From Bacteroidaceae bacterium (GTDB taxonomy: Bacteria; Bacteroidota; Bacteroidia; Bacteroidales; Bacteroidaceae), in the NCBI GenBank assembly GCA_016292545.1, contig JAEDIG010000062.1:1-14223 (forward strand): DNA of 14,223 bases, given 5' to 3'. The stretch's first letter is position 1, and the number at the start of each line of letters is the position of its first letter. Under the pieces are notes generated by a model. It had not been told where the DNA came from, did no database searches, and worked only from the letters and a program-made list of their open reading frames with translations. A program made the translations under genes and the position numbers. Of this stretch, positions 1 to 6,776 are shown one piece after another.

Positions 1-1248
1 GGCGTACTTGGTCGGATGCAGCTCGAGGAAGGCCTGGCCGAAGCAGGCGGAGAAAGTCGGCGTGGGCTCGGTGATGCCGCGCTCGGTGCCGGCCAGCTTA
101 GCGGTGAAGCCGGAGAGGAAGTAGTACTGCGCCTGTTCGGGCGTGAGGATGGAAACGGGCGGGAGCACGCCGAACGCGTCAGCGGACAGGAAGATGACGT
201 TCTTGGCAGCCGGCGCAGCGGAAATCGGGCGCACGATGTTGTTGATGTGCTGGATCGGGTAGGAAACGCGGGTGTTCTCGGTCACGCTCTTGTCAGCGAA
301 GTCGATGGTGCCGTCGGCAGCCACGGTGACGTTCTCCAGCAGGGCGTTGCGCTTGATGGCACCATAGATGTCGGGCTCGTTCTCCTTGCTCAGGTTGATA
401 ACCTTGGCATAGCAGCCGCCTTCGAAGTTGAACACACCGTTGTCGTCCCATCCGTGCTCGTCGTCACCAATCAGACGACGCTTGGGATCGGTAGACAATG
501 TGGTCTTGCCGGTACCGGAGAGGCCGAAGAAGATGGCTGTGTTCTCGCCGTTCATGTCGCAGTTTGCAGAGCAGTGCATGGAGGCGATGCCCTTGAGGGG
601 CAGGTAGTAGTTCATCATAGAGAACATACCCTTCTTCATCTCACCGCCATACCATGTGTTGATGATTACCTGCTCGCGGCTGGTAACGTTGAAGGCAACA
701 CAGGTTTCGCTGTTCAGGCCGAGTTCCTTGTAGTTCTCAACCTTGGCCTTGCTGGCGTTGTAGATAACGAAATTGGGTTCGAAGTTCTCCAGTTCCTCGG
801 CTGTGGGGCGGATGAACATGTTGGTAACGAAGTGTGCCTGCCATGCCACCTCCACGATGAAGCGGACAGCCATGCGGGTGTCCTTGTTGGCACCGCAGAA
901 TGCGTCAACCACATACAGGTTCTTGTTGCAGAGTTCCTTAACGGCCAGTTCCTTAACGGTAGCCCAAACCTCCTCGCTCATGGGGTGGTTGTCGTTCTTG
1001 TATTCCTCGGAAGTCCACCACACAGTGTCCTTGGAGTTCTCGTCCATGACGATGTACTTGTCCTTGGGAGAACGGCCAGTGAAGATACCTGTCATTACAT
1101 TCACGGCATTGAGCTCGGTGTTCTGACCTACCTCGTAGCCTTCGAGACCAGCCTTGGTCTCCTCCTCAAACAGTCTCTCATAAGAGGGATTGTGGGCAAT
1201 CACAGTTGCACCTGTGATTCCGTACTTTGTCAAATCTAATGTTGCCAT
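1..1248 (-). CDS. pckA: Phosphoenolpyruvate carboxykinase (ATP), N-terminal 416 codons, cut by window edge
   Basis: This is the cytosolic ATP-type PEP carboxykinase, which interconverts oxaloacetate + ATP and PEP + CO2 + ADP. In fermenting Bacteroidales it is known to run mainly towards CO2 fixation, feeding oxaloacetate into the succinate branch. Reading the minus strand from the ATG at 1248 gives MATLDLTKYGITGATVIAHN. Visible family marks are FTGRSPKDKY (about residues 56-65), the P-loop GLSGTGKTT (242-250), the metal/nucleotide segment LIGDDEHGWDDNG (259-271) and FEGGCYAK (275-282). The family is about 530 residues long, so roughly the last 120 lie beyond base 1 and the stop is not seen. 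The frame is open to the edge with no defect. A Bacteroidota promoter octamer lies about 75 bp upstream. Long open frames on the opposite strand here are shadows. Identification is very secure. Confidence 0.97.
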   Translation of the reverse strand, partial: MATLDLTKYGITGATVIAHNPSYERLFEEETKAGLEGYEVGQNTELNAVNVMTGIFTGRSPKDKYIVMDENSKDTVWWTSEEYKNDNHPMSEEVWATVKELAVKELCNKNLYVVDAFCGANKDTRMAVRFIVEVAWQAHFVTNMFIRPTAEELENFEPNFVIYNASKAKVENYKELGLNSETCVAFNVTSREQVIINTWYGGEMKKGMFSMMNYYLPLKGIASMHCSANCDMNGENTAIFFGLSGTGKTTLSTDPKRRLIGDDEHGWDDNGVFNFEGGCYAKVINLSKENEPDIYGAIKRNALLENVTVAADGTIDFADKSVTENTRVSYPIQHINNIVRPISAAPAAKNVIFLSADAFGVLPPVSILTPEQAQYYFLSGFTAKLAGTERGITEPTPTFSACFGQAFLELHPTKYA

Positions 1249-1320
1249 TTTTCAGAATTATTAATATGGTTATTATATAATTTATTGTCTGTTATGCCTG
1301 ATTCTTTACCGAACCGATGA

Positions 1321-1328
1321 CAAAGGTA
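1321..1328 (-). promoter_or_regulatory. Putative pckA promoter, -7 element TACCTTTG
   Basis: On the minus strand the octamer TACCTTTG matches the Bacteroidota -7 consensus TAnnTTTG. It would place transcription start near 1314, leaving a leader of about 65 nt before the pckA ATG. I see no good -33 TTTG at the usual spacing, so the call rests on the -7 element and its position. Confidence 0.5.
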
Positions 1329-1517
1329 CAGCTTTCTTTTGAACTGCGGAAAGGAAAAATGAATTTTTATGCCCAAGCGAAATGGTTTTTATGTTTTTTT
1401 GCACAAATTGCGAAGCGGAGTTGTCAATTACATTTCTATCTATGGGTCATTTTCATAAAATAAGCCCTCAACAACAAAATTCTATCAGCAAAACACCGAC
1501 AATACAAAAAAAATGGC

Positions 1518-1525
1518 TACCTTTG
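1518..1525 (+). promoter_or_regulatory. Putative tRNA-Arg promoter, -7 element TACCTTTG
   Basis: TACCTTTG is an exact TAnnTTTG match and is identical to the octamer proposed for pckA on the other strand. It lies 17 bp before the first base of the tRNA, the spacing expected for a start a few bases before the mature 5' end. No strong -33 TTTG is visible. Confidence 0.55.
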
Positions 1526-1542
1526 CACGCAAATTACGAGGA

Positions 1543-1614
1543 GCCCCTGTAGTTCAATGGATAGAACTACGGTTTCCTAAACCGTCAATCCGGGTTCGAT
1601 TCCCGGCGGGGGTA
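1543..1614 (+). tRNA. tRNA-Arg, anticodon CCT
   Basis: The sequence folds into a complete 72-nt cloverleaf. The acceptor stem is GCCCCTG / CGGGGGT, the D stem GTTC / GAAC, the anticodon stem ACGGT / ACCGT with loop TTCCTAA, the variable loop 4 nt, and the T stem CCGGG / CCCGG with loop TTCGATT. The anticodon CCT at 1576-1578 reads AGG, an arginine codon. The CCA end is not encoded (ACCT follows), as is common in Bacteroidota. The first acceptor pair is G1-U72 and there is also a U6-G67 wobble; all other stem pairs are canonical. A UDG-superfamily gene follows within 10 bp or so and may share the transcript. Confidence 0.96.
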
Positions 1615-1622
1615 CCTGCCTG

Positions 1623-2315
1623 ATGCCGACATTGCGGCGCAATCCCTCTTTCACATTTCCACACCACACATATACACACACTGACGTGTCTACCACAGAA
1701 ACCCATCCGTTTGAGCCCTTCCTGCCTGCCCATGCCCGACTGCTGATGCTGGGTACCTTTCCGCCGTCGGAGAAGCGATGGTGCATGCCCTTCTACTACC
1801 CCAATTTCACCAACGACATGTGGCGCATCTTCGGCATCTGCTTTTTCGGGGACAAGGAACATTTCATCGTGGCCGGAGAAAAGCGTTTCCACCAGACACG
1901 CATCATGGAGTTTCTCACCGACAAAGGGATTGCCATGTATGACACGGCCGTAAGAGTGAGACGCACCAAGAACACGGCCTCCGACAAGGACCTGGAAGTG
2001 GTGGAGCCCACCGATGTGGGGGCAATGCTCTGCCAGCTGGAGCATTGTGTGGCTGTAGTGACGGCAGGCCAGCTGGCCACGGACATCTTCTGCAGCCACT
2101 TTGGCATCGTGGGGCCCAAAGTGGGCTGCTATGTGGAATTTGTCCTCCCCGCCACCAAACGGACGGTTCGCCTCTACCGTATGCCCAGTTCCTCGCGTGC
2201 CTATCCCATGCCCACCGAGCAGAAAGCCTCCTTCTACAGGGAAGTGTTTGCCTTCTGCTGCGGCCTTCAGCCTGCCGTGGAGAAAAGTCCGTCGGCCACC
2301 CCTCTGGGGATATAG
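1623..2315 (+). CDS. Uracil-DNA glycosylase superfamily protein (family 6 / hypoxanthine-DNA-glycosylase-like candidate)
   Basis: This is a small protein of the UDG fold, expected to remove a deaminated base (uracil, hypoxanthine or similar) from DNA; its substrate cannot be read from sequence. Motif 1 is LLMLGTFPPSEKRW (about residues 40-53), followed by FYYPNFTNDMWRIFG (57-71). The second active-site motif is YRMPSSSRAYPM (185-196), where classical families have HPS or NPS. TFPPS lacks the catalytic Asp/Asn of families 1 and 2 and resembles family 6 enzymes; that assignment is inference. The start is uncertain. The ATG at 1623 adds about 27 residues that look like leader, and a GTG at 1686 gives VSTTETHPFEPFLP, which matches my recollection of Bacteroides relatives starting just before HPFEPFLP. 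The last 15 residues extend past the conserved domain and overlap the convergent kinase gene by 49 bp. Confidence 0.85.
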   Translation: MPTLRRNPSFTFPHHTYTHTDVSTTETHPFEPFLPAHARLLMLGTFPPSEKRWCMPFYYPNFTNDMWRIFGICFFGDKEHFIVAGEKRFHQTRIMEFLTDKGIAMYDTAVRVRRTKNTASDKDLEVVEPTDVGAMLCQLEHCVAVVTAGQLATDIFCSHFGIVGPKVGCYVEFVLPATKRTVRLYRMPSSSRAYPMPTEQKASFYREVFAFCCGLQPAVEKSPSATPLGI

Positions 2316-3202
2316 TTCTCGCGGCTCATGCAGCACAGCCGGGCAAAGCGCATGGCCGTATGCAATATCTGCCGCCACACATCCTCCCCCGCATCCACCA
2401 GTTCATCGGCTGTCATCGACAGACGTGCCACTGCACAGGCAACACCCGCATTGAAGCTGTCGCCTGCACCCACAGTGCTCACCACCTCATCCAACGGCGG
2501 AACCGCCACCTGCAAGACCTGACGGGGCGTGCAAAGCGTGATGGGACCATCGCCCGCCGTACACACGAAAAGAGGACAATGAGGGGCTATGTGGGTATGG
2601 TACACCTCCTCGGGATTGCCCGTACCCCACACCACACGGCAATCCTCGTCGCTGGCCCTCACGATGGTGCTCCGGCGGATGTTCTCCATCAGGGTGCCAC
2701 GCAACTGTGGGAGCTGATGCTGATGGGCAGGACGGAAATTGAGGTCGTAATAGACTGTGGCCCCTGCTGCCGATGCCTCGCGAAGCACGGCATCCACCAG
2801 TGGGCGCACCTCTGGCTGACAGGCATAAAAAGAGCCGAACAGCAATGTGTCGCCACGATGGAACGACGGCAGCGGCTCCAGCTGCAGCCGTTCCACCTGC
2901 GGCTTGTAGAACGAGTAGGAGGCATTGCCCTGACTGTCGAGAAAGGCCAGGCTGATGGCACTTTTTGGCTCCGAGGCTGTGAAATAGTGGGTGTCCACTC
3001 CATTGTCCTGCAGGAACCGGATGGTGTGGGTGCCCACCTGGTCATGGCCCGTGAAGCCCACAAAGGCACATGGGAGGCTGGCCCGTCCCACACTGACAAT
3101 ACTGTTGAAGCTGCTGCCTCCTGCCACAGCCGCCACTGGCTGCCCGTCCTTGAAAAGGATGTCGAGAATGCTCTCTCCCATCCCGATGATTCTGTTTGTC
3201 AT
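2267..3202 (-). CDS. PfkB-family carbohydrate kinase
   Basis: This is a cytosolic ATP-dependent sugar kinase of the ribokinase/PfkB family, closest in feel to the Bacteroidales carbohydrate kinases annotated as fructokinase-like; the sugar is unknown. The first signature appears as GGSSFNSIVSVGR (residues 28-40). The second is STVGAGDSFNAG (242-253), with the anion-hole GAGD at 245-248 and D248 as the expected catalytic base. The usual DT before GAGD is ST here, a variant I recall from Bacteroidales members. At 311 residues it has full family length. Its ATG overlaps the stop of the upstream phospholipase gene by 4 bp (ATGA), so the two are probably translationally coupled. The 3' end overlaps the convergent UDG-like gene by 49 bp. 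Confidence 0.93.
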   Translation of the reverse strand: MTNRIIGMGESILDILFKDGQPVAAVAGGSSFNSIVSVGRASLPCAFVGFTGHDQVGTHTIRFLQDNGVDTHYFTASEPKSAISLAFLDSQGNASYSFYKPQVERLQLEPLPSFHRGDTLLFGSFYACQPEVRPLVDAVLREASAAGATVYYDLNFRPAHQHQLPQLRGTLMENIRRSTIVRASDEDCRVVWGTGNPEEVYHTHIAPHCPLFVCTAGDGPITLCTPRQVLQVAVPPLDEVVSTVGAGDSFNAGVACAVARLSMTADELVDAGEDVWRQILHTAMRFARLCCMSRENYIPRGVADGLFSTAG

Positions 3203-4074
3203 GACTGCTTGATTGAATGATTCTCCGGATTTTCACGGATAAAAGCCCGTATGCGTTCCAGATGGGCAAGTCCGGCCTTGCGCCCCTGGTCATACACGTG
3301 ATGCATCTTGCGGGCATCCTGCTCCAGCCGCCCGATGGCAATGGTGGAGGCGGGACAGATGACCAACGCCCGCCCGGCAGCCTGCTCGCGGGCCAGATAG
3401 TCCAGCTCGCGGTTATACATCTCATGCCTAACGTTCATGGCTTTCAGAATGGCCGGATAGCGGGGTATGGCCATCCGCAACAGCGGCATCAGGCGTGTGC
3501 GTCGTTTGCGGAAGCCCATAGGCTGCGTGAGGATGACCACACAGCGGTCGTAGCCCAACGACTGGAAATACTGCAAGGGGATGGAATCGGAAATGCCTCC
3601 ATCGAGCAGCCGTTGCCCGCCAATGCACACCGGACGGGCTGCCACAGGCATACTGGCACTGGCACGCAGCCAGTCGAGCGACTCCCGGCCAGGCTCTACC
3701 AGATGCTTATACACCGCCCTGCCATTGTCCACATCGGTACACACCAGATGGAAATCCATGGGGTTGCGGCTCCAGGCATCCCAGTCGAAAAGGTCGAGCT
3801 GGTCGGGCAGCGTGTGGTAGCTGAACTCGGCGCTCACCCAGTCGCCCGTAGACAGCCAGCTGCGCCACCCCATATAACGAGGGTCATGGATGAAACGCAG
3901 GTTGTAGCGCAAGGCCCGCCCCACCTGGCGCGACTTGAAGTTGCAGCCAAAAGTGGCACCCGCCGACACGCCTATCATGCCGTCGAAGCGTACATCGTTT
4001 TCCATCAACACATCCAGTATGCCCGCTGTGAACAGCGCCCGCATGCCTCCACCTTCCAATACCAATCCATTCAT
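3199..4074 (-). CDS. Patatin-like phospholipase / acyl hydrolase
   Basis: This is a serine acyl hydrolase of the patatin family, of the bacterial YjjU/RssA-like type; the lipid substrate is unknown. Starting at the ATG at 4074 (291 residues), the oxyanion motif EGGGMRA (residues 7-13) follows directly. The nucleophile elbow is GVSAG with Ser37. The second dyad residue is Asp158 in LDGGISDSIP. The frame can be extended to a GTG at 4122, but the added 16 residues precede the conserved MNGLVLEGGG start and look like leader. I see no signal peptide, so it is probably cytoplasmic or peripheral to the inner membrane. It follows the GH5-like gene after 72 bp and overlaps the kinase gene by 4 bp, suggesting one transcript. 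I see no promoter octamer in the 72-bp gap. Confidence 0.93.
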   Translation of the reverse strand: MNGLVLEGGGMRALFTAGILDVLMENDVRFDGMIGVSAGATFGCNFKSRQVGRALRYNLRFIHDPRYMGWRSWLSTGDWVSAEFSYHTLPDQLDLFDWDAWSRNPMDFHLVCTDVDNGRAVYKHLVEPGRESLDWLRASASMPVAARPVCIGGQRLLDGGISDSIPLQYFQSLGYDRCVVILTQPMGFRKRRTRLMPLLRMAIPRYPAILKAMNVRHEMYNRELDYLAREQAAGRALVICPASTIAIGRLEQDARKMHHVYDQGRKAGLAHLERIRAFIRENPENHSIKQS

Positions 4075-4146
4075 TGCCTTATCCCATAAAGAAGCCAGCC
4101 CCCAGGAGCCCGGAAAGGACACACGAAGGCCGGCTACATGTCACAA

Positions 4147-5235
4147 TCAGTTTTTTGTCAACGCCTTGATGCTGTCCACCTCTTCCTGGGAGAAGGGAGT
4201 GCCATCCTGACGATAGATGTCGTGGAACCACAATGGGGGTTCCTGCAGGTCGGGGAGCGGCTCGTCCCATGCAAAGATGGTATTGGTTTTCCCGGCCACA
4301 AAGCCCCAATTGATAGCCACCACCTTGTTGGCCTTGAGCAAGGGCATGATGGTCTGGAAGAAGCTCTTGTTGCGGCGTGCCATGTACTCGGTGCATATCA
4401 GCGGACGGTTCATCATGGTCAGATACTTGATGCACTGGGCATGGTCGTCCACATCGTTGTAATTGTGGTAGGAGATTACATCGGAATGCTCCAGCTGGAA
4501 GGCATTCAGGGGTGCAAAATCGTCGGTCCACCGCCAGATGCCGCTGGTGAGAGGCTGTGAGGGATTCACCTCGCGTGCCCATCCGAACACACGCTTCAGC
4601 AGGGGAAGGGTGGACAGGTCATGATCGCTGTTGCCGGGTTCGTTCCAGAGGTCCCACAAGAGGATGCGGTCATCGTCCTTGAAGGTGGTGAGCACATCCT
4701 TCACGTAGGCTTCCATCTTGGGATACAGGCTGACCGTGTCCTCACGCAAGGAGGCAGAGGGGTCGCGCACCCATCCCGAATTGTGCACACCAGGCTTGGG
4801 AGCAGGCTGTTTGCCATAGGCCGACTCCGCGTTCCAGCAGTCATCAAAGAAAACGAAGAGCGGACGAATGCCATGGCTCTGGCAGACGGTCAGGAAATCG
4901 TCCATGCGCTGTTTCATCCCCTCGGGATCGTTTTCATAAACCACACTACTCAAATACACCCTCAGGGTCTTGAACCCCAAATCCTCGGCCCACGCCAGTT
5001 CCTTGTCAATCTGGTCGTGGTTATAGGTGTCGCCACTCCACATCTCGATTTGGTTGATGGCGTCCGCATTGATGTAGTCGGCACCTGCCATCCATGGCAA
5101 CTGAGCATACCATTCATTGGCCTTCTCCTCACTCCAGCGCTGGGCTGTGGCTTGTGTATCCTGCCTGCACTGGCATGCGCCCATAAGCATGGCAAGTGAA
5201 GCCGCAGCACACAATAATAGTTTCTTTGCTTTCAT
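4147..5235 (-). CDS. GH5-like (clan GH-A) glycoside hydrolase lipoprotein
   Basis: This is an exported lipid-anchored glycosidase. The N-terminus MKAKKLLLCAAASLAMLMGAC is a lipoprotein signal with the lipobox ending at Cys21. Mature features fit a retaining clan GH-A (beta/alpha)8 barrel. The acid/base motif is WDLWNEPGN with Glu199 on strand 4. SYHNYND (255-261) is followed by CTEYMAR with Glu283 as probable nucleophile, and INWG sits near the C-terminal end of the barrel. Length is 362 residues. I recognise it as a Bacteroidales family usually labelled cellulase family, GH5-like or 1,4-beta-xylanase; the true substrate is not deducible. It is divergent from the GH29 fucosidase, and the patatin and kinase genes lie downstream. 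The charged residues after Cys21 (QCRQD) do not clearly show a surface-export signal. Confidence 0.9.
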   Translation of the reverse strand: MKAKKLLLCAAASLAMLMGACQCRQDTQATAQRWSEEKANEWYAQLPWMAGADYINADAINQIEMWSGDTYNHDQIDKELAWAEDLGFKTLRVYLSSVVYENDPEGMKQRMDDFLTVCQSHGIRPLFVFFDDCWNAESAYGKQPAPKPGVHNSGWVRDPSASLREDTVSLYPKMEAYVKDVLTTFKDDDRILLWDLWNEPGNSDHDLSTLPLLKRVFGWAREVNPSQPLTSGIWRWTDDFAPLNAFQLEHSDVISYHNYNDVDDHAQCIKYLTMMNRPLICTEYMARRNKSFFQTIMPLLKANKVVAINWGFVAGKTNTIFAWDEPLPDLQEPPLWFHDIYRQDGTPFSQEEVDSIKALTKN

Positions 5236-5280
5236 ACTTTACATATTAAAATAATATAGGGTTCATGTGGTCTCACCATG

Positions 5281-5288
5281 CAAAGTTA
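5281..5288 (-). promoter_or_regulatory. Putative promoter of the GH5-like gene, -7 element TAACTTTG
   Basis: On the minus strand TAACTTTG matches TAnnTTTG and would start transcription near 5274, about 40 nt before the GH5-like ATG at 5235. No convincing -33 TTTG is present. It lies within the 182-bp divergent spacer shared with the fucosidase gene. Confidence 0.5.
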
Positions 5289-5363
5289 TCATTATTTCCG
5301 TAGAATATCCCTCCCGAAAGACGTTTTTTTGCGTTTTCTCTCCGCAAATTGAAGAAATTCTTG

Positions 5364-5371
5364 TAATTTTG
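5364..5371 (+). promoter_or_regulatory. Putative promoter of the GH29 gene, -7 element TAATTTTG
   Basis: TAATTTTG matches TAnnTTTG on the plus strand, 46 bp before the preferred fucosidase ATG at 5418. With this promoter, the alternative ATG at 5391 would sit only about 12 nt into the transcript, which supports the downstream start. No good -33 element is seen. Confidence 0.5.
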
Positions 5372-5417
5372 CACACAAAACGACCATATTTTGGACAAAC
5401 AACACACATTGGCAGAC

Positions 5418-6776
5418 ATGAAAAAACTTTTATTGGCAGCCATTGCGCTTTGCACCATCCTGCAAGGCCAAGCTCAGGAACTGCCCGTACCATCCGACGA
5501 GATGCAGAAAGTGAGAAACGAATTCCAGGACCGCAAGTTCGGCATTTTCCTCCACTGGGGTATCTACTCCATGCTGGGCGACGGCGAATGGGTGATGTTC
5601 AACAAGCGGCTCAACCGACAGGAATATGCCCATCTGGCCGGAGGCTTCTGCCCCTCATGGTTCAGTGCCAGGGAATGGGCCCTGATCTTCAAGGAGGCCG
5701 GTGCACAGTACGTGACCTTCACCACCCGCCATCACGACGGATTCTCGATGTGGGACACGGGGGCCAGCGACTACAACATCGTGAAGGCCACCCCCTTCGG
5801 GCGCGATGTGGTGAAGGAACTGTCGCAGGCCCTTGCCATGGAAGGCATCAAGCCACACTTCTACTACAGCCACATGGACTGGTATCGCGAGGACTACCCT
5901 CTGGGAGGCACCAGCAAACATCTGCCCCATCCCGACAGCACCACCAACTGGGCGCAATACAAGGCTTTCATGAACCAGCAGCTCACCGAACTGCTCACCA
6001 ACTATGGTCCTGTGGGTGCCATTTGGTTTGATGGCATGTGGGACCATCCCGCAGGCTCGGGATTCGATTGGGAACTGAAGGAACAATACGAACTGATACA
6101 CAAACTGCAGCCCAAGTGCATGATTGGCAACAACCACCACGGAAAGGTGGTGGAGGGTGAGGATTTCCAGCTCTTTGAGCAGGATCTGCCCGGCGAGAAC
6201 ACGGCTGGCTTCTCGGCAGGACAGGCCGTGAGCCAGCAGCTGCCGCTGGAGTCGTGCCAGACCATGAACAACACCTGGGGCTACAGCATCACGGACAAGG
6301 CATACAAGAGCTCCGATGAAATCATCCGCCGGCTGGTTAGGGCTGCCGGGATGAACTCCAATTTCCTGCTCAACATCGGTCCCCGTCCGGACGGCCAGCT
6401 GCCCGACGAGGCCGTGAAGATACTCCAGGACATAGGCCACTTCATGCGCACCTATGGCAAGAGCATCTACAGCACACGTGGCGGCATCATTCCCCCGCAA
6501 CCCTGGGGCGTGACCACCCAAAAGGGCAAGACGCTCTATATCCACATCCTTAATTCAGAGGAAGACGGGCGCATCCACAACAACGGACTCGAAGTGGTAG
6601 ACGGAAAACCTTCCATCCTGTTGCCCAAGGGCAGATATAACATCTCTGAAGTGAGCCTCTTCACCACAGGCACACGTCTGGCCATGCGCAACGAGCCGGA
6701 CGGCACACGCATCATCCTGCCCAAACGGCCCACCACAGACATCGTGGACTACCTGCTGGAGGCCAAGCTCAACTGA
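5418..6776 (+). CDS. Secreted GH29 alpha-L-fucosidase
   Basis: This exo-glycosidase should release L-fucose from host or dietary glycans in the periplasm. The start chosen at 5418 gives a classic Sec signal, MKKLLLAAIALCTILQGQAQ, cleaved after AQ; an ATG at 5391 only adds nine residues before it. GH29 marks from that start are RKFGIFLHWGIYS (about 39-51), TTRHHDGFSMWDTGASDYN (about 102-120), HFYYSHMDW (about 147-155), and AIWFDGMWD, whose Asp205 is the expected nucleophile. The barrel ends near NIGPRPDGQLP and is followed by a beta-sandwich-like tail. At 452 residues it has normal length. The acid/base Glu varies within GH29 and I cannot assign it. The stop codon shares one base with the ATG of the M16 peptidase gene. 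No SusC/D genes are adjacent. Confidence 0.95.
   Translation: MKKLLLAAIALCTILQGQAQELPVPSDEMQKVRNEFQDRKFGIFLHWGIYSMLGDGEWVMFNKRLNRQEYAHLAGGFCPSWFSAREWALIFKEAGAQYVTFTTRHHDGFSMWDTGASDYNIVKATPFGRDVVKELSQALAMEGIKPHFYYSHMDWYREDYPLGGTSKHLPHPDSTTNWAQYKAFMNQQLTELLTNYGPVGAIWFDGMWDHPAGSGFDWELKEQYELIHKLQPKCMIGNNHHGKVVEGEDFQLFEQDLPGENTAGFSAGQAVSQQLPLESCQTMNNTWGYSITDKAYKSSDEIIRRLVRAAGMNSNFLLNIGPRPDGQLPDEAVKILQDIGHFMRTYGKSIYSTRGGIIPPQPWGVTTQKGKTLYIHILNSEEDGRIHNNGLEVVDGKPSILLPKGRYNISEVSLFTTGTRLAMRNEPDGTRIILPKRPTTDIVDYLLEAKLN

Larger units (their letters stand above)
1249..1542. other. AT-rich intergenic region between pckA and tRNA-Arg
   Basis: This divergent spacer is clearly more AT-rich than the flanking genes. 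It holds two outward-facing TAnnTTTG octamers, one for pckA (1328-1321, minus) and one for the tRNA (1518-1525, plus). Between about 1380 and 1510 there are T-runs and A-runs but no open frame with coding character, no clear hairpin and no recognisable small RNA. Confidence 0.6.

Noticed and set aside
16..1239. 407-codon open frame on the plus strand
   Set aside because: It is antisense to pckA, whose frame holds all PEP carboxykinase motifs. The predicted protein is low-complexity (V/G/H/L-rich) and matches nothing I recognise; it reflects codon bias of the GC-rich real gene.
1543..2315. Integration site at the tRNA gene with a mobile cargo
   Set aside because: I find no integrase, no repeat of the tRNA 3' end in the window and no change in composition of the following gene.
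2045..3220. 391-codon open frame on the plus strand
   Set aside because: It overlaps the UDG-like gene in another frame and runs antisense to the PfkB kinase. Its H/C/R-rich content shows no domain, while both competing genes carry clear motifs.
3217..4089. 290-codon open frame on the plus strand
   Set aside because: It is antisense to the patatin-like gene, which has GGGMR, GVSAG and DGG motifs; no family resemblance on the plus strand.
5655..6545. 296-codon open frame on the minus strand
   Set aside because: It lies wholly antisense to the GH29 fucosidase and has no recognisable domain.
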